Below, in pieces: positions 1-6,190 of a stretch of 12,732 nt of DNA. The notes beneath the pieces are model-generated. The model saw nothing but the letters and a program-made list of their open reading frames with translations, made no database searches and was not told the origin of the DNA. This DNA comes from Pyrinomonadaceae bacterium (GTDB taxonomy: Bacteria; Acidobacteriota; Blastocatellia; Pyrinomonadales; Pyrinomonadaceae), in assembly GCA_025937955.1 (NCBI GenBank), contig JAICQI010000078.1, forward strand, positions 1 to 12,732, in the 5' to 3' direction. Positions within the stretch are counted from its first letter, which is position 1. Each line of letters opens with the position of its first letter. A program made the position numbers and the translations under genes.

Positions 1-158
1 AAGCCCGTGGCATCTAGTTTCTGAGTGGGTCCTTTTGGTAGCAGCGATCGTGAAACTCCACGGGACAAGCCCGTGGCATCTAGTTTCTGAGTGGGTCCTT
101 TGGTAGCAGCGATCGTGAAACTCCACGGGACAAGCCCGTGGCATCTCGTGATGAGGCA
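1..158. repeat. Tandem ~65-bp palindromic repeats at left edge
   Basis: Two nearly identical units lie head to tail at 1-66 and 67-131; the only difference is one T in a T run (CCTTTT versus CCTTT). A third, truncated copy begins at 132 and keeps only the first 15 bases, then a degenerate copy starts at 158 (AAGCCCGCGGCATCTAG). Each junction forms a hairpin, CCACGGG-ACAAG-CCCGTGG, at 58-76 and 123-141. No T tract follows, so these are not typical intrinsic terminators. The array may continue beyond the left edge. It resembles the REP/BIME class of extragenic palindromes, but the family cannot be named from sequence alone. Confidence 0.85.
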
Positions 159-170
159 AGCCCGCGGCAT

Positions 171-2117
171 CTAGCCGCCGACGTGAACTATTGGTCTTTG
201 GTCGGGATCCTTTTCTGCCTGACGAAGAACTTCGTGCGTGACAGGTGCTGTGTCGCCCTCGCCGAAGGCGATGTACTTCAACAGGTATGAAACCGGGTTT
301 CCTTCACTCCAGCCAAAGTAAACGTGTGGCAGCTTACCAGTCTCGTTTCTAAGAAAGAGCAGGAACGCTGCAATCGCGTTGGGAACTGCCGGCGATTCAG
401 TGCGCAGGATCTGAAATCCATCAACACTTTCGCCTCTCACCTTCAGCACGCCGGAGAATTCCGATGCGTCTCCTGGCGTCACTTCGAAGAAAAGAATCGG
501 CTCGCCTGAGGGAATGTGATTGTCGAGTCGTTTTTCCTTCTCTTTATCTTCGTACTCCAGCGCATCGCCGCGATCACGTCGATTCGTAATGATGCGCACA
601 GTTCCCTTCGCTGCTTTGCGAACAAACTCGCGCGCCGTGTCGTCGAGCTCGATGCGATCCACGCGCAACTCCGTCGAGCGCCAAACGCGTGAGAACAACG
701 AACTGAGAACAATCGCAAAGATAAAGATCAGCGCGATCTTGATCCCCTCGGGCTCCCTGATAATGTTTACGATGGTCGTGTAAATAAATACGAGAGAGAT
801 CAGCATAAACGCCCACTGGATTCGCTCACCGCGACGTCGCGCCGAGAGCGTCACGGCAATCGCCGCGGACGTCATCAGCGCCAGAACGCCCGTAGCGTAA
901 GCACCGCCCTGCGCATCGACGTCGGCTCTGAACAGAATCGTCACGATAAAACAGATGACCGTGAACACAGCGACGAGCGGGCGGGTAGCGCGTGCCCACT
1001 CCGGCGCCATTCCGTATCGTGGCAGGTAACGCGGCACGATATTCAACAAGCCGGCCAATGCAGACGATCCCGCAAACCAGAGTATCGAGATCGTGCTCAG
1101 GTCATAGACTGTTCCGAATACATCGCCCAAATAATAGTGCGCGAGGTACGCGAGCGCGCGACCGTTAGCAGCACCGGCTTCGTGCGTATCGGTTTCCGGA
1201 GCGAACGCTTCAGCGGGAATCAGCATGGAAGTAACGATGCTGCTCCCGAGGAGTAGGAAGCTCATGATCAAGGCGGCCCAGGTGAGCAACTTGCGCGTGT
1301 TTTGTATGCGCCCAGCGATGTCTCCTGCGTGCGATTCGCCCTTCACCAGTGGCATCACGACCACGCCAGTTTCAAATCCCGATAAGCCAAGCGCCAGCTT
1401 GGGAAAGACGTAAAGCGCCGTGCCAATCATCAGAAACGGGCTCGGATAATTCTGAAACAGGAAACGCTGCCAATCCCAGAAAACAGTCGGATGCGTGGCG
1501 ATTTCATAAAGGCCAACGCCAACTACTATTACGTTCAAGACAATATAAACCGCGACCAGCAGCACTGCGATTCCGATCGCCTCTTTGAACCCACGCAGAA
1601 AGACGCCGCCCAGCGCCGCAATCAATACCAAAGTAACGGCGATGCGATGATGCAGAAAATTCATGTGCTGCATCACAAAAGGATTCTCGACGATGTGTGC
1701 AGTAGCATCAGCCGCGGAGAGCGTGATGGTGATGATGAAGCTGGTGGCGGCAAAGCCGAGTAAAGCGAGGACGAAGAGTTTTCCCTTCCAGCGCGAAAGC
1801 AGATTCTCGAGCATCGAGATCGAGCCGTCGCCATGAGGACTCTCTGCTGCGACACGCCGGTACATTGGTAACGCGCCAAACAGCGTCAGAAAGATCAGGA
1901 CGAGTGTAGCGATTGGTGACAGTGCGCCCGCAGCCAGGAAGGCGATGCCGGGTTGGTAACCGAGTGTAGAAAAATAATCTACCCCGGTGAGGCACATCAC
2001 CTGCCACCAGGAGTGCTGTTTATGTGCGGTCGAGGGTCCGTGCGTAGAATCGCTTCGGCGTTTGCCCTCGAACAACCAGAGTTGAAACTTTCGTCGTGAT
2101 CTCTGAAACAGCCCCAT
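171..2117 (-). CDS. APC-superfamily permease (amino acid/cation transporter-like)
   Basis: This is a 648-residue inner-membrane transporter, probably of the APC superfamily. Residues 36-90 carry the helix-1/2 pattern of a widespread bacterial permease group (SWWQVMCLTGVDYFSTLGYQ, then GALSP and the PMYRRVAAESPHGDGSISML segment). About a dozen hydrophobic stretches follow, the last near 459-477. Residues 478-648 form a soluble, charged C-terminal domain that probably lies in the cytoplasm; its long length is unusual for simple amino acid permeases and suggests regulation. Substrate is not readable; amino acids are the usual annotation, and KUP-like potassium uptake is a more distant alternative. 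The ATG at 2117 is used because the charged N-terminus leads directly into the conserved block, although no Shine-Dalgarno sequence precedes it. The TAG stop (171-173) lies within the CTAG that begins the adjacent repeat. A structured leader lies directly upstream. Confidence 0.88.
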   Translation of the reverse strand: MGLFQRSRRKFQLWLFEGKRRSDSTHGPSTAHKQHSWWQVMCLTGVDYFSTLGYQPGIAFLAAGALSPIATLVLIFLTLFGALPMYRRVAAESPHGDGSISMLENLLSRWKGKLFVLALLGFAATSFIITITLSAADATAHIVENPFVMQHMNFLHHRIAVTLVLIAALGGVFLRGFKEAIGIAVLLVAVYIVLNVIVVGVGLYEIATHPTVFWDWQRFLFQNYPSPFLMIGTALYVFPKLALGLSGFETGVVVMPLVKGESHAGDIAGRIQNTRKLLTWAALIMSFLLLGSSIVTSMLIPAEAFAPETDTHEAGAANGRALAYLAHYYLGDVFGTVYDLSTISILWFAGSSALAGLLNIVPRYLPRYGMAPEWARATRPLVAVFTVICFIVTILFRADVDAQGGAYATGVLALMTSAAIAVTLSARRRGERIQWAFMLISLVFIYTTIVNIIREPEGIKIALIFIFAIVLSSLFSRVWRSTELRVDRIELDDTAREFVRKAAKGTVRIITNRRDRGDALEYEDKEKEKRLDNHIPSGEPILFFEVTPGDASEFSGVLKVRGESVDGFQILRTESPAVPNAIAAFLLFLRNETGKLPHVYFGWSEGNPVSYLLKYIAFGEGDTAPVTHEVLRQAEKDPDQRPIVHVGG

Positions 2118-2153
2118 TGTGGTGTCAGTAATCTACTCGGTTTTCGACCTGAC

Positions 2154-2190
2154 AAAAAAAGCGGGCGGGGGCCTCCCACAGCCCCCACCC
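2154..2190 (-). terminator. Strong intrinsic terminator ~37 bp upstream of the permease
   Basis: Read on the minus strand, GGGTGGGGGC pairs with GCCCCCGCCC (10 bp, one G-U) around an 8-nt loop, followed after two bases by seven consecutive Ts (2160 down to 2154). This is a textbook Rho-independent terminator. It either ends the exopolysaccharide transcript arriving from 2417, or acts as a leader attenuator for the permease starting at 2117. Only about 36 bp separate its T tract from the permease ATG, which leaves little room for an independent promoter; that favours attenuation but does not prove it. Confidence 0.85.
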
Positions 2191-2259
2191 TAAGGCCACG
2201 TGTCCTCACCCCACGCGACCACTTCGTCCACCGGGGAGGTGAACGCATGCGGATTATGC
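2191..2259 (-). promoter_or_regulatory. Candidate structured leader RNA upstream of the terminator
   Basis: On the minus strand, three hairpins precede the terminator: GCAT/ATGC (2259-2245), UUCACC/GGUGGA with a UCCCC loop (2243-2227), and a 9-bp stem GGUCGCGUG/CACGUGGCC with a GGGUGAGGA loop (2220-2194). The GGUGAG of that last loop could instead pair with UUCACC of the preceding hairpin, giving a pseudoknot or mutually exclusive fold. With the terminator just downstream this has the layout of a transcriptional riboswitch or attenuator. I could not match it to a known class: the conserved cores of c-di-AMP, glutamine, guanidine and lysine riboswitches are not evident. The wider gap 2118-2416 holds no convincing gene. 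Confidence 0.4.
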
Positions 2260-2416
2260 AATAAGCCGACTAAAGTTTCAACCCGGTTATTGTTTTTACC
2301 ATCCACTCACAACACTTGTTGCAGCAGTCCGCCGGGAACGAAATTTATAGGCTGCATAAGCAACTTCGATTGAGAATGAGAAAAGCAAACTTTCGCGTAC
2401 TAACAGTTCTGCCGCT

Positions 2417-2668
2417 TCAGCGTTCTCTGCCTGCAACACCTGCTGCATCCGGTTCCTGGCCTACCTCACTCTTCGGTTCTCGCTGGGCCAAGTCTGAAAA
2501 AGCCACAACCACGAGCAACGCCGCGACGCCAAGTGTGCAAAGAATATAAAGGACAGCTGTTTTCTCAAGGTAAATCAAAACGATTACCACAACGGCAAGA
2601 AGCAACGCCCACAGGGCTGTCATTAATTTTCGACGCCGGCGATCACCGGCTAATGTTCTACGATTCAC
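2417..2668 (-). CDS. Small two-pass membrane protein, unknown function
   Basis: This 83-residue protein is not recognised. A basic N-terminus (RRRRK near residues 10-14) is followed by two hydrophobic segments, about residues 17-35 and 39-61, and a short charged tail rich in E, R, G and A; the basic start suggests the N-terminus is cytoplasmic. The start is GTG at 2668, chosen because a GAGGT Shine-Dalgarno sequence lies 9 nt upstream; an internal ATG at 2623 would remove the basic segment. It begins 32 bp after the stop of the polysaccharide export gene on the same strand, so it is probably the last gene of that operon. An accessory role at the envelope is plausible from context only. Confidence 0.62.
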   Translation of the reverse strand: MNRRTLAGDRRRRKLMTALWALLLAVVVIVLIYLEKTAVLYILCTLGVAALLVVVAFSDLAQREPKSEVGQEPDAAGVAGRER

Positions 2669-2677
2669 TCTACAACT

Positions 2678-2682
2678 ACCTC
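2678..2682 (-). promoter_or_regulatory. Shine-Dalgarno GAGGT supporting a GTG start
   Basis: GAGGT on the minus strand sits 9 nt before the GTG at 2668 and supports that start over the internal ATG at 2623. Confidence 0.6.
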
Positions 2683-2700
2683 ATTCTTCGATCTGCAAAC

Positions 2701-3747
2701 TTAATAGATGACACGGCTCGGCAAGTAAGTTCCCGTTGACGAGATCGCGCCCGTTGCCGCTCCCGTAACGGCGCCCAGCAACGTCGCGCCGATACGACTC
2801 GATGAGAACATGCCGGCCTCGCTCACCTCGACGACATCGTACGCTTGGAGTAAGAAGTCCGGCTGCTGGTTCTTTCTGATAGCGGCGACGTCCACGTGGA
2901 TCACTTCCTGATTGGCCGTGTTGGGAATCTGGCGGTAGATCTTTACGTCACTCAGCTTCGCCTCTTTCCGGGGACCTCCTACCATTGCGAGCGCACGGCT
3001 AAGCATTAACTGATCCCGCAGGTAAATACCGCCTGGAGCCAATACCGCACCTGTTATGTAAACAGGCTCAGCTTCGGTCACCAGCACATAGTCTCCCGGA
3101 CGAATAACCGGATTGGCTCCGGCTTTTCCCATGCGGAGGTCCTGGATTTTCACGATCTGGAGTGGGATTTTAGTACCGTCAATCGGCACTGCTTCCGCCT
3201 CTTCTCCAGGCTCGGGACACATCAGCGGCTCGGTGTGAAGGATTTGAATCGTGCCGGAGGCGCGCTCAGTAAAGCCACCCGACACAGCCATCAACTCATT
3301 CAACCGCACTTTTCGTTTCATTTCGACGCGGGTCGGCTGGCGAACTGCGCCGAAGACTGTAGCCGGTGCGCGGCTATTTCGTTCTGAGATGCGGACGCTT
3401 ACCTGCGGATTGTTAACGAACTTCGCATAAGCGGTGGCAATGTCTTTTTGTATTTCCTTGTCCGTACGGCACTTTGCCGTGATTGGTTTTTCGAGAAACG
3501 GTAACGAGCTGAGATTGCCATCGCCGTCAACCTGCGCGCTACTGCTCAAGTCGGGTTGTCCAAACACTCGAATGTCGAGCACGTCGCCTGGACCGAGCAA
3601 GTACCTTTTAATTCCCTGCACGTCCAGACCGGGCGACTCGGAGGGCATTGGCGGCGGCTCCTGCGGCTGCGACTCTTGCGCTCGAACTGAAACGACGAGC
3701 ATACACACCAAAGCGATCGCCAAAACCAAAAATTGCTTCACTTTCAT
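2701..3747 (-). CDS. Polysaccharide export (OPX, Wza-like) protein with SLBB domains
   Basis: This 348-residue secreted protein belongs to the polysaccharide export family, which forms the periplasmic or outer-membrane channel for capsule or exopolysaccharide. An N-terminal signal peptide (MKVKQFLVLAIALVCMLVV, likely cleaved after VRA) precedes the family hallmark YLLGPGDVLDIRVFGQPDL in the Poly_export domain. Two SLBB-type repeats follow, one starting near ATVFGAVRQP and one near PVYITGAVLAPGG, then a glycine/alanine-rich C-terminus (GAVTGAATGAISS). The signal peptide has no lipobox cysteine, so unlike E. coli Wza it is not an obvious lipoprotein. The frame opens further upstream to 3807, but ATG 3747 gives a proper signal peptide and has GAGGTGG five bases upstream. 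Its last ~65 residues are duplicated in the small gene just upstream. No Wzc kinase, flippase or polymerase is in the window. Confidence 0.92.
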   Translation of the reverse strand: MKVKQFLVLAIALVCMLVVSVRAQESQPQEPPPMPSESPGLDVQGIKRYLLGPGDVLDIRVFGQPDLSSSAQVDGDGNLSSLPFLEKPITAKCRTDKEIQKDIATAYAKFVNNPQVSVRISERNSRAPATVFGAVRQPTRVEMKRKVRLNELMAVSGGFTERASGTIQILHTEPLMCPEPGEEAEAVPIDGTKIPLQIVKIQDLRMGKAGANPVIRPGDYVLVTEAEPVYITGAVLAPGGIYLRDQLMLSRALAMVGGPRKEAKLSDVKIYRQIPNTANQEVIHVDVAAIRKNQQPDFLLQAYDVVEVSEAGMFSSSRIGATLLGAVTGAATGAISSTGTYLPSRVIY

Positions 3748-3752
3748 TCTCA

Positions 3753-3759
3753 CCACCTC
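3753..3759 (-). promoter_or_regulatory. Shine-Dalgarno GAGGTGG deciding the OPX start
   Basis: GAGGTGG on the minus strand lies 5 nt upstream of ATG 3747. It supports starting the OPX protein at its signal peptide rather than at 3807. Confidence 0.75.
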
Positions 3760-3797
3760 AATGCTGAAAATAAACGATCCTGGGGGCACTAACCAGA

Positions 3798-4079
3798 TCA
3801 GGGCCAATATATAGGACGGCTCAAACTATTTTGTATTCCGCCTGTCAAAGCACCGATCACATTTTTCAACCACACATCGCGACCAAAAAAGCCGCTTTCC
3901 GACACGTCAATCACGTCATAAGGTTTCAGAAAAACGTCGGGAGTCTTGTTCTTCTTTATAGCCGCGTAGTCGACCTTGAGGGCCTTCTGAGTCTTGCCTT
4001 GCGATTGCTGCGCCTGAACTGCACCCAGCATACTGCAGGCCACGACAAAGGATAGGCAGAACGATCGCTGAATGTTCAT
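3798..4079 (-). CDS. Secreted 93-aa paralogue of the OPX C-terminus
   Basis: This small exported protein has a signal peptide (MNIQRSFCLSFVVACSMLGA, cleavage probably at VQA|QQ) and a mature part of about 70 residues. The mature part matches the C-terminal end of the neighbouring OPX protein: KVDYAAIKKNKTPDVFLKPY against HVDVAAIRKNQQPDFLLQAY, followed by DVIDVSESGFF against DVVEVSEAGMF, then a shared GA(L/V)TG stretch and an SRPIY/SRVIY terminus. It therefore looks like a stand-alone copy of the last OPX module without the Poly_export or first SLBB domains. ATG 4079 is chosen because it begins the signal peptide; the frame is open upstream but collides with the zinc-ribbon gene. It starts 7 bp after that gene and ends 50 bp before the OPX start, so all are probably co-transcribed. 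A role as an OPX partner or cap is inferred, not shown. Confidence 0.8.
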   Translation of the reverse strand: MNIQRSFCLSFVVACSMLGAVQAQQSQGKTQKALKVDYAAIKKNKTPDVFLKPYDVIDVSESGFFGRDVWLKNVIGALTGGIQNSLSRPIYWP

Positions 4080-4086
4080 AAGAGGC

Positions 4087-4317
4087 CTAGTTTTGTTGAG
4101 AGGAGATCGGCGACTCACTGTGCTGTTCAATATGTTTATGCCGCCGCTGTTTTCTTCGACGGCGCAAGGTCCCAGGCACCACAAAACCCGTGAAAAGCAA
4201 GTTGCAATGATCGCACAAAAGGTGGTAGATGCCAACCAGACGCATGAGCAGAGGCGTCCTTTTATAGCCTCGCCGAACGCGCGTACTCCCACATTTCGGG
4301 CACTTCCGAGCAATCAT
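4087..4317 (-). CDS. Small zinc-ribbon protein
   Basis: This 76-residue protein has CPKC near the N-terminus (residues 6-9) and CDHC at about residues 35-38, the two knuckles of a zinc ribbon. Between them is a basic then hydrophobic stretch (RRGYKR, LLMRLVGIYHLL), and a highly basic, histidine-containing tail (RRRRKQRRHKH) follows. Similar short CPKCGS...C..C proteins occur beside exopolysaccharide genes in acidobacterial genomes from memory; their function is unknown. The basic tail would allow nucleic-acid or membrane-phosphate contact. It starts 2 bp after the stop of the 4320 gene and ends 7 bp before the 93-residue gene, so operon membership is strong. Confidence 0.75.
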   Translation of the reverse strand: MIARKCPKCGSTRVRRGYKRTPLLMRLVGIYHLLCDHCNLLFTGFVVPGTLRRRRKQRRHKHIEQHSESPISSQQN

Positions 4318-4319
4318 GC

Positions 4320-5201
4320 TTACTGTTTTGGACCAGAATCCCGCAATCGCGCCTCGAGCTTCGCAATCTCACCCTCGATTTTCTCCGTTCCGGCGATGCG
4401 CACTTCCTGTTTCACCACGTCCCGATCCAGGTAAAAGAGAGCATCGCGATAACGATCGATCGCGCGCCGGTAGTGCCCCTTAAAAGCCGAACGTTCGGCC
4501 AACTCCATCCAGTGCGCCACCTTCACCGAGGCAATGAACTCCAGGAGCGCAACTCTCGATTCGCTAAGCTCAGTTTCGTCCGGATAAATTCTCAATACTG
4601 AGTCGAGGCACTCGATGGCCCTGGTGGCGGTCTCGATTTTATCGAAGTGACGTGCGCGCTGTTGGGCCTCGCGTGTCAACGACTGCGAGTGGGCCCTGGA
4701 CCATACCAGCAAGTGATGACGGTGCAGGGCGCGCACGCGTTCCTGACCGGCGCGCATCGCGATTCCCTTCTCGCTTTCAGAAGTACCTGATTTGATTGCT
4801 TCGTCAGTGCTCGCAAGATAATCATGGCAGAGGTGGGCCACGTCGAGATGCATCTCCGGAGTTGCGCCGGGAGCGTCAGCCGCGGACGACTGTTTTTGGA
4901 TCGCACGCAAAGCGGCGGAGTGGAATGATGAAGAGAATCCTCGCTTTTGACTGCGACCACTCGCGCGCGAACGGCTCGACGGACTTTCACTGATGCCGTG
5001 CTCTAACAGGTAGCGCGTCCATGCACGCCGCATTAGTACTTCACGGGCCGACAACGCCACCAACAGAACGACACTCGCTGCCAGTCCTGCGGGGAGCCAC
5101 GGTGCTTCATCGCCACCGCTAACAAGAATCCACCAGAGTCCAAAGAACACCCCGACGGCAATAGCGATTGCTGATATCAGGTATCCCACGCTCGATGGCA
5201 T
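4320..5201 (-). CDS. Two-pass membrane protein with helical, TPR-like cytoplasmic region
   Basis: From ATG 5201 the product is 293 residues and is not assigned to a named family. Two hydrophobic segments come first (around VGYLISAIAIAVGVFFGLWW and PAGLAASVVLLVALSA). A low-complexity serine/arginine linker (SPSSRSRASGRSQKR) and a long, charged, helix-rich region follow, ending in tetratricopeptide-like helices (segments near FKGHYRRAIDRYRDALFYL and IEGEIAKLEARLRD). Such a domain suits protein-protein contact. The frame is open to a TTG at 5282, which would add 27 Ser/Arg/His-rich residues; neither start has a clear Shine-Dalgarno sequence, and 5201 was preferred as the first ATG. It is the first gene of the minus-strand export cluster and is divergent from the SDR gene. 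Confidence 0.75.
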   Translation of the reverse strand: MPSSVGYLISAIAIAVGVFFGLWWILVSGGDEAPWLPAGLAASVVLLVALSAREVLMRRAWTRYLLEHGISESPSSRSRASGRSQKRGFSSSFHSAALRAIQKQSSAADAPGATPEMHLDVAHLCHDYLASTDEAIKSGTSESEKGIAMRAGQERVRALHRHHLLVWSRAHSQSLTREAQQRARHFDKIETATRAIECLDSVLRIYPDETELSESRVALLEFIASVKVAHWMELAERSAFKGHYRRAIDRYRDALFYLDRDVVKQEVRIAGTEKIEGEIAKLEARLRDSGPKQ

Positions 5202-5317
5202 ACGCGTCCGCGCATGTGAACGCGAATGAGATCGCGAGCTTCTGGGAAAAAATTGATCGGCTGAGTTGTTTCCCACGTCCAAATCGACTAAGACAATGAC
5301 TACCGCTTCCGGGGGGA

Positions 5318-5342
5318 TGACCTCACAAGGCTCTCAGGGTCA
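5318..5342. promoter_or_regulatory. Inverted repeat TGACC-N15-GGTCA in divergent intergenic region
   Basis: TGACC at 5318-5322 and GGTCA at 5338-5342 form a perfect 5-bp inverted repeat with half-sites about two helical turns apart. It lies between the divergent export cluster and the SDR gene, where a dimeric regulator could act on both. Short repeats arise by chance, so confidence is low. Confidence 0.2.
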
Positions 5343-5395
5343 TAATAGTCGGCTTTTTGGGATTGTGCTGTCAATATACGACCAGGGAACAAACG

Positions 5396-6172
5396 ATGAA
5401 CGAGAAACAATTCACGGGCAAAGTGGCTTTCGTGACCGGCGCGACGTCGGGAATTGGACATGCCAGCGCGATCGCGTTTGCGAATGCCGGGGCGAAGGTT
5501 GTCGGTGTGGGTCGAAAGACGGAGGCGCTTAACGATGTCGAAAAGCAGATTCGCGAGATGGGCGCCGAAGTATTAACAATCGAAGCCGATCTTTCCGAGG
5601 TGCAGGAAGCGGAGCGCGCCGTGCAACGTGCGCTAGAAGTGTTCGGCGGCATCGACATTCTGGTGAATGCCGCGGGTCATCTCAGCAACGGCACCATCGA
5701 AAACACTACGCTCCAGGCGTGGGACGACATGATGGACGTAAACGTGCGCGCGGTGTTCCAGCTAATGCAAAAAGCTTTGCCGAGTTTGATTGAGCGACGC
5801 GGAAACATCGTGAATGTTTCGAGCGTCACCGGGTTGCGCGCGTTTCCGGGTGTGTTGGCATATTGCGTATCGAAAGCGGCGTTGGACCAGTTAACGAGAT
5901 GTGCCTCGCTCGAGCTGGCGTCGAAGGGCGTGCGCGTGAACGCAGTTAATCCCGGGGTCGTGGTCACACAAATTCACAAACGCGGCGGCATGAACGATGA
6001 TGCGTACGCTGCGTTTCTCGAACACTCGAAAACTACACATCCTTTAGGCCGCACCGGACGTCCCGAAGAGATCGCGGACTTGATCCTATTTCTCGCGTCA
6101 GACCGCGCCTCGTGGATCACAGGCGCTACGTATTCAATCGACGGCGGTCGTGGTCAAACCTGCGCCCGCTGA
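5396..6172 (+). CDS. SDR-family NAD(P)-dependent oxidoreductase
   Basis: This 258-residue protein is a classical short-chain dehydrogenase/reductase, interconverting hydroxyl and carbonyl groups with NAD(P)H; the substrate is unknown. It has the Rossmann motif TGATSGIG (14-21), a D65 at the adenine position, NAAG (91-94), N116, catalytic S143 and the Y156-x3-K160 pair (YCVSK), then the NPG turn and the C-terminal SIDGG. Arg40 after VGVG hints at NADP(H) preference. Length is normal for the family. ATG 5396 was chosen over the longer frame from 5357 because AGGGA lies 7 nt upstream and family proteins start just before the first strand. Cytosolic. It is followed after 18 bp by the PrsW-like gene. 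Confidence 0.93.
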   Translation: MNEKQFTGKVAFVTGATSGIGHASAIAFANAGAKVVGVGRKTEALNDVEKQIREMGAEVLTIEADLSEVQEAERAVQRALEVFGGIDILVNAAGHLSNGTIENTTLQAWDDMMDVNVRAVFQLMQKALPSLIERRGNIVNVSSVTGLRAFPGVLAYCVSKAALDQLTRCASLELASKGVRVNAVNPGVVVTQIHKRGGMNDDAYAAFLEHSKTTHPLGRTGRPEEIADLILFLASDRASWITGATYSIDGGRGQTCAR

Positions 6173-6180
6173 CCTATACT
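6152..6180 (+). promoter_or_regulatory. Possible promoter giving a near-leaderless PrsW transcript
   Basis: TATACT (6175-6180) lies 10 nt before the PrsW ATG, with GGTCAA 17 nt further upstream as a weak -35 box. Transcription would start at or just before the ATG, which fits the absence of any Shine-Dalgarno sequence there. The element overlaps the end of the SDR gene. This is a pattern match only. Confidence 0.35.
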
Positions 6181-6190
6181 GCCGTTCCCT

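Noticed and set aside
1..146. Possible CRISPR array in the ~65-bp tandem repeats
   Set aside because: The whole unit repeats with no variable spacers and the period equals the repeat length; no cas gene is present. It is a tandem palindromic repeat.
1997..2248. 83-residue minus-strand frame across the permease leader
   Set aside because: It runs through the terminator hairpin and into the permease in another frame; GC-rich structured RNA creates spurious openness.
2191..2259. Known riboswitch (glutamine or c-di-AMP class) from GTTCACC and GGACGAAGTGG
   Set aside because: Only short fragments resemble the glnA-type core; the closing 3' segment is absent, and the c-di-AMP signature is not seen. 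Kept as an unclassified leader.
3434..3814. 126-residue plus-strand frame opposite the OPX gene
   Set aside because: It lies antisense to a clear OPX coding region with a signal peptide and conserved motifs; its own product shows no domain.
4080..4313. N-terminal extension of the 93-aa protein to 4313
   Set aside because: It would overlap the zinc-ribbon gene completely in another frame and place a signal peptide in the middle of the protein.
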